From Lomentospora prolificans (Eukaryota; Ascomycota; Sordariomycetes; Microascales; Microascaceae), in contig JARFXM010000009.1 in the NCBI GenBank assembly GCA_029532625.1, positions 2,790,001-2,854,000 on the forward strand: a stretch of 64,000 nt of DNA, in the 5' to 3' direction. Numbering within the stretch: the stretch's first letter is position 1; every line of letters begins with the position of its first letter. Made by a program: the position numbers and the translations under genes. Shown one piece after another: positions 13,539-24,025 of this stretch. The notes under the pieces are model-generated. The model saw only the letters and a program-made list of their open reading frames with translations, had not been told where the DNA came from and ran no database searches.

Positions 13539-13550
13539 GTATATATAAAA
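13539..13550 (+). promoter_or_regulatory. TATA box of the bZIP gene
   Basis: A TATATATAAAA-type element lies about 325 bp upstream of the bZIP start codon. The following DNA (13555-13870) is pyrimidine-rich, like a fungal transcribed leader. Its position suggests a leader of roughly 250-300 nt. It is the best TATA match I saw near any start in the window. Confidence 0.55.
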
Positions 13551-13819
13551 CAGTGGCGTCCTCCCCATACCCAGACCTTCAAACTATCTTGTGTCTTGTG
13601 CCAAACTCGCCGTCCACAGCATCGCCGAAACCTCAATTATATCCCATCCTCGCATACATCCCTGTCTGTCCAGCGCGTCTATTCTTACACCTAGCAGTAA
13701 GCGTCTTCGGGTCCACTGCGCCCGTTGTTTTCAGACGCATTCGAGAAGCCAACCCGTCATTAGACGACTGACCCTAAGATACAAACTACACAAGTACCCG
13801 TGCCTCTTCACGACTGGGT

Positions 13820-13885
13820 ATGAAGGGACGTTGTTTACCGCAATCCCTTCCCTTAAGTCAAGCCCGAGCCGTACATGTCAAGTAG
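13820..13885 (+). other. Upstream ORF overlapping the bZIP start codon
   Basis: An ATG at 13820 opens a 21-codon ORF that ends at TAG 13883-13885. It runs 11 nt past the A of the main bZIP ATG (13875) in another frame. It is the only ATG I found between the TATA box and the main start. If it lies in the mature mRNA, ribosomes using it cannot simply reinitiate at the main start downstream. A leader intron (for example from GTAAGC near 13697) could remove it. Confidence 0.45.
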
Positions 13886-14973
13886 CGCACCGGCCAACTC
13901 ACCTAGTCAGAGCACTATACCTGCAATTCTCGTGCGAAGCGCATCTCCTCACCAGCACGAAGATCTAAACCTTACCCCTGCAGTGTCCAGCACTTCCCAG
14001 TCGCCTCCCCAATCTTCCACTCTTCAAGTACCCAAGAGAGCTAGTCGGAAGCGTAACGCCTCCGAAGCAGACATTGAGACACCGGAAGCTGCACCTAGGA
14101 AGACAATGGCACCTAGGTCGTCTAAGAAGGAAGCGGAGTCTAGCTCCAAGAAGTCAAGCTCATCCCCGGCGTCCAAGTCCAAGTCCAAGTCCAAGGTTAC
14201 AACCGACGACTGGACTGAAGTCACAGAGCCGGAAGAAAGGCGCAGAATCCAGAATAAGCTTGCGCAAAGGAAGTTCCGTAAGTAGTAGAACCCCTGTTGT
14301 GTAGTCCAGCCGTTAAGAGTAAGAATGAGTGCTAACACGAGAACCCTGGTTTTAGGTGAAAAGGCGCGGGAAAACAAGGAGAAAGCAGAGCGAGAAGCGA
14401 GGAACGAGCAACATGCCGGCTGCTGCTATCAAATTCCGGCAGCCAGTGGTGTCACTTCCGAACAAGAAGTGTCTGGCCTCCCTTGGGGAACATTTTCCAT
14501 GCGCCACGTAGTGTCCAGGGGTCACGAAGCCGAGAGCCGTCGAAGCAGCGGCCGGGGCGATTACCTTCGCGAAGACGGGCGATACCAACAAAGCCCGTTC
14601 GCTGACACCATGCCGTATTCGACAGCCCCGTCTTACCCGCAACATTCTGGCAGTTTTGGCGGAAGCAGTACGGGGGAGGATGGCTACTACGAGACAGATC
14701 CGCAGTTATTTTATGACTATGGCTCCTCAGGTATCCCAGCCCAACAACAACAGTACCCTCCTCCTCCTCAGCAAGGTGGGAAATGACAAGAGCACGTAGT
14801 CATTTCTGTTCTAAAGCTGTGGTTGAATCCGTATACTAATACTCTGATTACTAGGGCACTTTGTCACAGATCAATTCAATTCAACACCCTGGCCAGAAAG
14901 CCCAGGCTTTCCCGAAACCCTGATGCCTACTCCGCAGCTTTCCAACCAAGACATAGAGCAGATTTACTACTAG
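13875..14973 (+). CDS. bZIP transcription factor with NxxAQxxFR basic region and no evident leucine zipper
   Basis: Exons 13875-14277, 14356-14775 and 14855-14973; 313 residues. Intron 1 (GTAAGT, branch GCTAAC, TTTTAG) splits the codon for the last Arg of the basic region. Intron 2 (GTGGGA, branch TACTAAT, ACTAG) restores an open frame ending in IEQIYY. The N-terminus is Ser/Pro-rich. A lysine/serine stretch precedes EEERRR-like EPEERRRIQNK and the NKLAQRKFR signature (Asn127, Arg135), which is the Yap/Pap1-type fungal DNA-contact pattern. After it a charged helix (EKARENKEKAEREAR) soon ends at HAGCCYQIP without Leu heptads. The C-terminus is rich in Gly, Tyr, Gln and Pro, like an activation region. 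Nuclear DNA binding is well supported; target genes are unknown. A TATA box and overlapping uORF lie upstream. Confidence 0.85.
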
Positions 14974-17341
14974 ACGCTCCTTCTACCTTGGCTGACACTT
15001 TCGCCTCTGTGTGGACGCGTCGAGTCAACCTGAAAATGTCCTTGCTTCTCGATCCTCGATAACTTTAAACGAGGCTACCGCAACAAACTCGTCTCACCCC
15101 TCACTATAACGATTCTCTACATATTGGTTTATATTGGGTTTTCATAGCTTTGCCTCTGGCGGTCTTTATTTTCTTTCTTCTTTTCTTTTCCGGCGTTGCG
15201 TTTGCACTCAGCTCCTGCGTTCCCTTTCGTCCGCCTTCACGGGCGCATCGTGCCTGTTCTTCTATCCCCTTTGGGAATCATGAGGATATGACAACTGACT
15301 TGTCAGATACCTTTATTTTTCTCGATTTCCTTCCTCGTTCTTTCTTTTTTTTTCTAGAGCATGAAGTGTTTTTTCCTCCTCTCCATTATATGTTCATCGA
15401 GATTTTCTACTGCATGTCCTGTGGGGTTTTCTTACCTTTTCTTCTTTCCTTCTCTGGAACGGTTCGCACTAGAGGCATATTACGGATGTTCATGGGAAAT
15501 CAGGTGTCTACTTTTTGACGGTTTATGATATCAGCGGATGGAGTTGGGAGGCGAACGGATTCCTATCTCAAGACTCATACTAGCGCGGCGAACTATGGTT
15601 GTGGTTTGGCTCATATTTAGTACACGCACGGAAAATACACGCATTGCTTCATTTCACCTTGAGAATTTATCTAAAAAGAACATAAGTTAACCAAGGGAAA
15701 GACCCTTGAGGCCTGCACGGAAATGTAACGTGACGTGGCGAGTAGGCTCGTTGGATGCAACTACACATGAATCTGCGGGGGACGATCTCCCCTCGCCAGT
15801 CCCAACATTCCTTATTCGTCCTGGACGGCACTGACATGTGGCGCAAAGAAGAAGCAAAGGTGTGCGACACGTTTTGAGCCCACGGAAGAAGAGAGCGGTG
15901 ACGATGACGCATGAAGACGCCAGAGAGGAGCGCGAGCTACAGGAAAGGCCGCCATAGTGCCGGGCCGTATGACGGATAGGCGATCATGTGCTGTGTATGA
16001 TTGTTCGAGGTGAACGAAATGGAGGGGGAAACAAGGCTGGGGCTGGCTACTGTGGTGGGACCGTGCGTCTTGGCGTGAATTTGTGGAGTGTTTATGGTAG
16101 TTGGGTCACCATTGGGCATATCATAGCTCGCAAGGCATCTTGTTTTGCCTTGTTGAAGAGTGTTTAAATTAGGGGTTTCTTTGGGACGCCGGGGCGGCCA
16201 GGGTTGGTTTGGCGGGGACCGAGACTCGGGAGAGGAGTGTGTGGAGCCAAGGCGCTCCGGGGCCAAAGGAGCGGTTCACTGGTACTCCGGGTGTACAAAT
16301 TGGGGCCGTCGAGGGCGGCGGGTGAATTAATCGGTAAACTGTCGAATTAAAAGCTTTTGCGACGAGTACGATGGCCGCCGTCGTCATCTCTAGAGCCGAG
16401 CTGATACCCTTAGCGGCTCTGACGTTCACATCGAGGTGAACGAGGCCATGCCGCGATTATTAGCGCATTGCCAGCCAGCGGTGTCGCCGTATTACTCGCG
16501 ATAATCTTGCCAGGACGGGCTTGGCAAGGCGGTCTCGGTGGAAGGGGGTGTGGATAGGGCCGTACAGCCTCAGCTGGGTATGCACATCAGGCCTTTGCTA
16601 ATAAAGCTTAAAACATGAGAGAAATAAGTTGACCTCAAAAATGCTGTAAACGGACTGCCATTTCGCAATCGATAATTGTGTTGTCTGGATGTACCGGCGT
16701 GTGTTATCGAGCCTTGGTTAGCCCGCGAGGTTTCCGATATGCTTCCCATGCAGGAGACTTTGGGGGCCGACGGTTTGAGCTATGGCTCTTATTACGACTG
16801 GATGCAGAGATGTACTGGAGATGCAGAAGGAATTATTTGCAGCACAGGTACAGCTGCACCTTGTAATAGCTGTGTCGTACAATCATATTGTATTCTTTGC
16901 CCACTGTCGTGTGTCATCGGCTGCACCTCCCTGGTCCGTCGATCAAGCTGGCTGCTGGCGACAGGGCAAGAACGCCTTCCCTGGAGAAATATGCCCCGCG
17001 AAGTGGGAACCTGGACCTCACCGCCCGGCAATATATTTTTCTTACCTCTTCCGCCGGCCGGCCCCATTCTGTCACTGCGTATCTCTTCGTCATACGCTTC
17101 CCCCACATCCTCCTTTTTTCCCCATTCGGGTTATTTCTTTGCAGGTCACCCAAGAAATCTGCAGGCCTGAGAAATCGGCCTTGTCTTATCTTCTAGAACC
17201 CCGACTGCGTCCCGTTCTCTGCCGCTTCTCTTGTGCCTTGTTCCACAACTCAGAGCTGCCAGGCTCGGTATAGGATACCCATTCTAGTTTCGGTCCAGTC
17301 GTCTAATTCGTTGATATCACCTGTGTCCCAGGGCAGCTCCA
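14974..17341. other. Intergenic: bZIP 3' region and SMAP-gene upstream region
   Basis: The first 550 nt are T-rich and contain pyrimidine runs, consistent with a 3' UTR and terminator of the bZIP gene. The rest shows only shadow-like short ORFs. A CCAGCCAG copy sits at 16470. From about 16990 to 17340 the DNA becomes pyrimidine-rich, as expected for the promoter and leader of the next gene. No gene is supported. Confidence 0.55.
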
Positions 17342-18844
17342 ATGGCATCCGCAGGTTTGTCTTCCCAAGATGCGACATCAATCGCTTTAAGTTCACGCCA
17401 CCGGTGTATCCCGAAGCTGCCAGGAATACCGCCTCTTAGCTACTGAACCCGCCCCATTGCCAAACCAAAGTCCACTGCAGACTTGATTACCAGGCTCTGA
17501 GCCGTTTCTATTATTAGCTCCTCTGCGAGATCCAAGGCTAACATGCGCTGTTTGTGCAGCTATAGGCGTTTCGGACTCCTTGAGCCCCGAAAGCACTAAG
17601 CTGTTGGCCAAGGCTGACAAGGTGGCCAAGAAGGAACTCAAGAAGCTCAAGAAGAAGGAAAAGAAAACGAAGGCAGATTCTTTGCTAGCTGTAGAGCATG
17701 CTGATCAGAGCACGGAAACCCTGGCTCAGGCCGAGAGACTTGAGGCCCAAGCCGCCAAGCTTCTCAAGGAAGCAGCGGCGCTGAGGTCTAAGATTGGTGA
17801 CAAGGTATGTAGTGGGGTCATATGCAGAATATACAAATGACGACATGCAGCTAATAAGGCATACAGATATCTCAAAGTGTTGATAGGGCCGAGGATCTGA
17901 GCGATGAGGAGAGCAGTGGTGTTGTCATGACCCCGAGTACGGGCTCTGAGGCTTCAAATCCCTTGGATATAGTGCAGAATACCTCCGCTGTTGATGACAC
18001 TATTGCAGCTGAGCTCCAGGACACTGCTAAGGCGCTAAAGAAGGACGCCAAGAAGGGCTCATTCGCTTTGAGTCCTGATCCTATGGAAGTCGATGAGGAA
18101 TTATCAGAAAAGACAAAGGTCAAGGATAAGAAGAAGAAGAAGAAAGAGAAGAAGAATAAAAAGGGACAAGAGGTCGATCTGAACGGGAATGAAGATGATG
18201 CGCCCGATTCAGCTGCTGCTGGCATGGCCATGGATGTGGACGATGATGCGCCGGCGGCGGAAGGCAAGAAAGCGAAGAAGGACAAAAAGAAGAAGAAGAA
18301 CAAGCAAGTAGAGGGAGAAGCCAGCATCAAGGAGGCCACCATCGGGTCCTTGCAGGACTCAGAAGCTGAAACAACGTTCGTTACGCCTAAAAAGATTAAG
18401 GAGGATAAAAAGGCGAAGAAGAAGGAAAAGAAGCGCAAGCATGGTCGGAGCCCCGCAGAGGACTCGGGCTCTGATACAGATGAAGACAATGTGCATGAGA
18501 AGCAGAAAAACAAAACCAAAAACAAAAAGGACAAGAAGGCCAAGAAAGAGAAGGCTCCGGCAGAAAGCTCGAACGAACGCGCCCCGTCTGCTAGAACCGA
18601 GCCGGCAGCTCCCGCGAACTGGAACGTTGGTGCGCTCGAGGGTGGATCGGAGAGGCAGAAGAAGTTCATGAGGCTACTTGGTGGCGGTAAGGGTGCTGCT
18701 CCTGGTGCTGGGCAAGGTCAGACCGCTTCTCCCGTCTCCGGCTTTGATATCAAGCGCGTCCAAAATGACCTTCAAAGACAATATGACACCGGACTTCAGA
18801 TGAAGTTCGACGGCCAGAGTGCACGAAGGGGTCTAGGCGCGTAG
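17342..18844 (+). CDS. Lysine-rich nuclear protein with C-terminal SMAP (small acidic protein) domain
   Basis: Exons 17342-17354 (13 nt, MASA), 17560-17804 and 17867-18844; 411 residues. The mini-exon is inferred. The open frame of exon 2 has no ATG, and joining GTTTGT at 17355 to GTGCAG at 17559 gives MASAAIGVSDSLSPES in frame, with a CTAAC branch site. Intron 2 uses GTATGT, GCTAATA and ATACAG. Residues about 20-86 form a charged helical segment. Residues 107-335 alternate acidic patches with poly-lysine blocks (KKKKKKEKKNKK type), typical of nuclear or nucleolar proteins. Residues 336-411 match the SMAP domain: NWNVGALEGG, then QKKFMRLLGGGK, FDIKRVQNDL, QYDTGLQMKFDG and RRGLGA. No enzymatic motif is present and the function is unknown. 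A Ser/Phe-rich minus-strand ORF across this gene is only its antisense shadow. Confidence 0.82.
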
Positions 18845-19261
18845 GCTAAGAACCAATAGCACTTCAAAAGTGCAGGAAAAAAACAGGGCATGAGAGGAAT
18901 ACGGTCACAAGTCCATAGAGTATACCCTAATAGTACGGTTCGAGTTCTGCTTGCTTTGACTCCAACAAAAGTTTCATTTTCAAACGGAGCCAGATAAAGC
19001 GGAAACGTCTGCCGATAGTATATCGTACCTAAGGATCATGCTCTAATCCCTTCCCTCGTAGTATATCAAAAATGGAAACGCCGAATACCCAGAAATACAT
19101 TACAGACATGAATGATTGAGAGAGCGGCAGCTAGGCAAGCGTACCTCACCCTGTCTCTGAGGTGTTGAGCGTACTCTTCCTTAGGCCTAACGCCAGTCCT
19201 TTTATTCTTCTTGGTCTAGCGAAACCCTCCTATGATAGAATTCGAGAAAACAATTCATTGT
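18845..19261. other. Convergent intergenic region (SMAP gene / SERP gene)
   Basis: About 420 bp hold the two 3' UTRs. No ORF or clear terminator hairpin is visible. Confidence 0.5.
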
Positions 19262-19775
19262 TCACCGGAAGAACCGAGAGATGAGCTCGAAAATCAAACT
19301 TCCGAAGATAGCGAAACCAAGAATAGCTATAGGCAACGGGTTAGCGCTTAATTCGGAGACGGCGCAAGCCATAACTAAAAAAGGTTGCAGGGGTAACATG
19401 AAGCTCGCGTACGACACTTCCTGGGCTGAGAAAGGGCTCTAGCGGGAGTGTATGGACTCGGTGCTGTTTGCATGGTTTCGGACGATGCTAGCTGGGATAC
19501 TGGGATGAGCGGGGAGAACTTACCGACCCAAACGGGAGAGATGGGCGACTTGGTGACCTCCTTGTTTCGCTTCTTGACCTCCTCGGGAGCCTTGCCCATG
19601 CGGGCTTCTTGCTCCTTGGCGAATTGGGCGTTGCGACGACGCTGCTGGGGAGTTTGAACCTAGTTGTACAACGTTTAATGTTAGCATAAAGGATGAGGAA
19701 CGTCTAAAGTGCCGGAGACTATGGAGAAGCGGACCGAAGATCGACGCTCTTAATTGGGGGACCGGCACGTACCAT
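19262..19775 (-). CDS. SERP/RAMP4-family stress-associated ER protein (Ysy6-like)
   Basis: Exons 19775-19773 (ATG only), 19659-19524 and 19326-19262; 67 residues. Exon 1 is exactly the start codon, followed at once by donor GTACGT. Intron 1 has GCTAAC and ACTAG; intron 2 has GTAAGT, GCTAAC and CTATAG. The product begins MVQTPQQRRRNAQFAKEQEA, followed by a charged region, SPISPVWV and one membrane helix at residues about 44-63 (VAILGFAIFGSLIFELI), ending in SRFFR. This is the layout of RAMP4/SERP1/Ysy6: a tail-anchored protein at the Sec61 translocon that helps stabilise nascent membrane and secretory proteins under stress. The length agrees with the family (about 60-70). Frames close exactly at both junctions, so the model is strong although exon 1 is only 3 nt. 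Confidence 0.88.
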
Positions 19776-20369
19776 TGTGACGGTGGCGGGTGGGAGGTTC
19801 TGGATCGTGAATGGAAGAGATGGGCGAGGAACTGAAACCGGGGAGTTTCGTTTGATATTTATACGTCTTCGAAGGATATACAATATGTTCTGCTCGTTAG
19901 AATGGGTCTCTGGCCTAGAGTCGTCAAAGAGTAGTCGCAGTGACACGTCGCATTCGAATGTCGGCGAAGATGTAGGAAGGAAGAAGGGGATAAAAAGGGA
20001 CAGATTTCAGCGAGGCTTCACTGTAAAGAAGATCAGCCCTGTGCTTTTGGCCATGTGTCGTCAATATTTGGGCCTATTAAAGGGCTCCACTGCAAGCTCC
20101 AGGGGAACATTTGAACCGGCAAGCACCAGTCCATGAGCCCCACACGAGGACCACGACAAGGGTACAAGGTACATACGTGTCTGTCCTGTCCGTTTTTGTG
20201 GGGGATGGTTCAGTCAAGGGCCAATCAGGGTTGGGAACTATTACCGTGGTTTTGGCGAGCTTCTCACAGAGGGACCTCTTCGCCCACGAGTCTCGAGCTG
20301 GGCAAACTCTACTTTTTCTTGTGAGAATACGCTTCCCCAGCTCGCTTTATGAGGCAACAGCGATCGAAT
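19776..20369. promoter_or_regulatory. Divergent promoter (SERP / mitochondrial membrane protein)
   Basis: About 590 bp lie between divergent starts, so both promoters are here. I saw no clear TATA box and no repeated motif. An ATG at 20349 in frame with the downstream gene may extend its N-terminus by seven residues. Confidence 0.4.
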
Positions 20370-20877
20370 ATGTTGACACGGCAGATAGTACAATCGGCGC
20401 GGCCATATGGCCTTTTCGCTGCACTCCGCATGCCACGAGCGACGCCCCGGCTCGCGTCGCGACAACCACAGCGATTCTCGTCGACCAGCACGAAGCCGCC
20501 TTCCATACACGTGAGGGTCTACACCTGCGCCCCTTCCTCCTTTCTCCCCTGCCATCAATATCCCCGGGTCGAATCAAGCTGACCGGATTGGTTTTATTTC
20601 ATTTAGGGTAACTTCTACAAGACCTTTGGCCGACCCATCGCGAAAGTTGTCCTCCTCTCCATCTTGACATATCAGATCATCTATCTTGTATGGATAAAAC
20701 TCGAAGCCGACGAGACGAAGACGCTACGAAATGGTGCGTGGGACTGGTGCTGTCCGTACTGGACTTGTGCCGTTTCTTTAACGTTGGCGGCGACACAAGG
20801 CTGACATTAACCACTTAGCTGAGATTAAAGAGTTGGAGACTAAGGTCAAGGAGCTGCAAAGCCGTACGACGTCATGA
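20370..20877 (+). CDS. Small mitochondrial inner-membrane protein, conserved fungal family of unknown function
   Basis: Exons 20370-20510, 20607-20733 and 20819-20877; 108 residues. Introns use GTGAGG...TTTAG and GTGCGT...CTTAG with an ATTAACC branch site, and all frames close. The N-terminus (MLTRQIVQSARPYGLFAALR) is basic with no acidic residue, and is followed by a QRFSSTS processing-type sequence, so mitochondrial import is likely. GNFYKTFGRPIAKVVLLSIL leads into one membrane helix (about residues 58-76). A short C-terminal coiled coil follows (AEIKELETKVKELQ). The single-helix, short-coil layout resembles assembly factors of the inner membrane, but I do not recognise a named gene. An in-frame upstream ATG at 20349 is possible; 20370 was preferred for its better context (A at -3) and because presequences of this type usually start ML. 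Confidence 0.75.
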
Positions 20878-23800
20878 TATCGAGGATAGGGAAGTGAAAA
20901 TAATACTATGAAGAAGAGGATAAGGAATGTTTAACCCAAAGCCATCCTGGCAGGTTGGATTTCAGGTTATACCACCTCGGACGGTGTTTCCAACTTCCAC
21001 ATACATGGCTCGTTATTCTTGGATACGCCATGACTCGATCTGGGAACGAGCCAGGTATTAGGAAAGATTATGAGGAAGTGAGCATGATGATTCTGCATCA
21101 GCGCTTTGTACGAATACCCTATTTCTAAATAGAAATCCAATGCATTATTGCTACCGAGTAGTGCATGCTCCGGTGCCCTAGAAAGCAGACTCTCGACATA
21201 GTTTTGTTTGCGCTCTTCTTTGTGTCCGTGTGAATTAGCCAGCTGTGTAGATAAATCCCAAGCTCTCAAAACCCCCCCGAACAGACTGGTTACGGAGCTC
21301 GCTAAGCATTTTCAAACCTGGTAGCTTCGCGGGCAAACTTGGCTAGTCAACTCCTGACTTCTGCTTGCTGAGCTCTGTGGCATGTCACGGTGTTCGATCG
21401 CGAAAGCACTGGAGATTGCGCAAGGTTGTCCTGTCTGCAACAGAGGAAATGGCGATTGATGGAAAATTCCCAAAGCTAACGAGCCGATGGAGACTCAACA
21501 GACTTCCAGCTAACATAATCGCTTCCTTGAAGAGCCTGAGCCAGTGTTCCCGTGGCACTGAACCTCGCGATGTCCCCTCGTCTCATGCCTGCATGCGCCT
21601 TGTGCACATGTTCCTTCTTCACTCAGGTCCACCAGGGACCTGAAGCAATGAAAGAAAATGAAAAATCTCGCATCGAGAGTAGGTGTCAAAAATTCCCATC
21701 CAGGCATCGCCCAGATGGAGTGGTCAAGTTAAAGTTTTCAACAAGCAAAAAAGCGTACTCGGACGAATCCTCACTGTAACGCTTAACGCCCGTGCACAAG
21801 GATGGAGAAGAAAAGAAAGGAAAGAGAGCAGAAATGGGAGGGAGGTTCGGTGGGTATTTATGGTTTTTCTAGGGCGGTGAAGATGGTGGCATAATCAGTT
21901 GATTACGTAAAAAGGAGCTGGCCAAATCGCCTTCACCACTTTTATTTTGCCGAGCAAATTGCTTTGCTCAGTCAGGAATGTCACGCCTGGAGCGGGCGGC
22001 AGGCAGCACTGCTCCTACCTGGTACGGGCCGAAACTTCGGGCCCCAACACGAGGCTTGCTCGCCAGCAGTCAGGCAATCGACGGTCGAAATGATTTACAG
22101 ATATTAACGCCGCATGACCCAATTTTAGGCACCAGGACGCCTTGTGAATGATCAGTCGGCGGTTCGGAGAGTCCAACTTGACGAAAGGGTTGCCCACCGA
22201 AAGATTGTCCAGGCATAGCTGCATCCGTAGTTTTAGTAGGAAGGTCGCCAGGCATAATACTACTTGGAAAACAGCACGCTCATGTCTAATCTGTAGAATG
22301 GTTTCAAGTAGAAGCTACTCGGCACAGCTGATACCTTCGGTAGGTACCTTAACACTTCATTTTCGGTCGATAGTCAGTCAGTAGACGGTTGCTAACAAGG
22401 CGAACACATGATTAGCTAAGGTCAATACGCTCAGGCTGTCCAAATGATGAGGTACAACCAAGTAGACGGAGGCTCGGTTTAAATATTCAGAATTATATGG
22501 CCAAATTATCCTCAGACACCCAAGTGGTTAGACACCTGGCATACTTGGAGATAGAAAAGCTAAGGTTTAACAGCAACCTTGGATGATAGGTTTACCAGAT
22601 GTTTGTTCATCACGATGGTTCGCGCAAGGCCTTTAGGCGAGGATAATAAATTTTCTACATACCTGTTACGAGAAGCATGGAGACGTCTTTCGTGATAACA
22701 CCTCGAACATAGTCAACCCTTATATACTCGGCTTGCGAATGTCCAGTATCAAGTTTGCAAATTGTGCACAATATAGATGTCCAAGCTTGCGTCAGGTCAT
22801 CACCGCATCATGGGTAGCCACACGAGAGGCCCTCGTGATGATGGTTTTAGGCAAGGGAGAATCGAGTCATTGATCTCGACACACTGGTTCGAAGAGTTGG
22901 CAGCGTGGGAAGCTTCCACTTGCAGAGAGCAAAGGAGGCCAAGCGTGCCAGCTATTGAATAGAATAGGTGGTCGTTGTTTTGTGGAAAGAGAAATTCGAG
23001 AAAAAAAAAAGTTCCACCCGCTCGGTCTATTCAATTTTCCCCTTCCCAGTCCCTATCAATATCACGTGATTCTTTCCGGATCGGGGTATAGGATAAGAGG
23101 AAAGAGGATTCCGAAGGGTAGGACCTCAGTACTTAATACCTCATTTATAAGCTGCGCTCTGGCTTCTTCGCAAGTTTCAGGTACAGGATAGGTGCGAATG
23201 ATGCACACATCCACTTCGGTGCTCTATTCGACTAATTAAGCGAAGTTTATACGGGTGGACTCCTCTTTTGGGGTGATTCGCCTAGGCTGGTCAAGTGTTC
23301 GGCGGTGCCTTCCGCCACGCCAAGCAGATGTTCAGCCAGTAGCCAGTGTCGCCCACGGTCTCGGCAGCCCCCATCGTTCCCTCCAATGTTCCCTGTCTTT
23401 CCCTTTGTTCGCTTCGGACCTGACTTCAACGTTCCCTCCCCCTTCAGCCGTCTCCACCATCTTCACTTCTTCACCACCAAGACAAACCCTCCTCCCCGAC
23501 CGACTTTCCATCGCAAAATCGACCCATCCGCCGATATCCAGAGCCGCTGATTAAAGCGATCGAATTTATCGACGTCGCTTTTATCTCTGATCGACTCGAG
23601 AATTTCTTTCTTCGCCCTAAACAGTAATTTTCCCACCAAAATAGTGCTGAGCGGTGCATGACGTTCAATCCTTTGGCCGACCGAGGAGATTTCGTCGCCT
23701 CTTGGCGCGATTCGCCATAAACCCTCTGATCATCCTCAGTCCGGCCCCTTCATTTCGAACGCCATCGCTATTATCGTGGCACTAGTCAGAAACTTTGGTC

Positions 23801-24025
23801 AGACTAAAGGCTTTTTTTTTGTCAATTTTCGCGAGCCTTCACAAGCAAACGCCGGCGGCTAAGGCTTCCTGTGCCCTCCCGGAGGAAGACTTAAACCCCC
23901 CCTCTCCGGCACCCCGTCTAGCTCTCATTTCTTTAAAAATACAAACCCGCCAGCTCCACTGCTCTTTGAACGACAATCCCACAGAAGTTCAAAGTGTCGA
24001 ATCTCTCTTTTCTTGGCCTCTCACG
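20878..24025. other. Intergenic region upstream of MED19
   Basis: About 3.1 kb. No gene is supported; ORFs are short and not protein-like. From about 23390 the DNA is pyrimidine-rich and probably becomes the MED19 promoter and leader. An ATG at 23658 opens a 20-codon uORF ending at TAA 23718-23720. The frame of MED19 is open back to about 23795 but holds no ATG there, so no N-terminal extension is called. Confidence 0.5.
23061..23070. promoter_or_regulatory. Palindromic E-box ATCACGTGAT
   Basis: A perfect 10-bp palindrome about 960 bp upstream of the MED19 ATG. It shares its core with the site at 2324-2332. bHLH binding is inferred from sequence alone. Confidence 0.35.

Noticed and set aside
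17872..18669. 265-codon minus-strand ORF rich in Ser and Phe
   Set aside because: Antisense of the Lys/Asp-rich SMAP gene; poly-lysine codons read backwards give Phe/Leu/Ser runs.
23795..24025. 77-codon in-frame extension of MED19
   Set aside because: No ATG in the extension; the ATG at 24026 gives the family-typical start.
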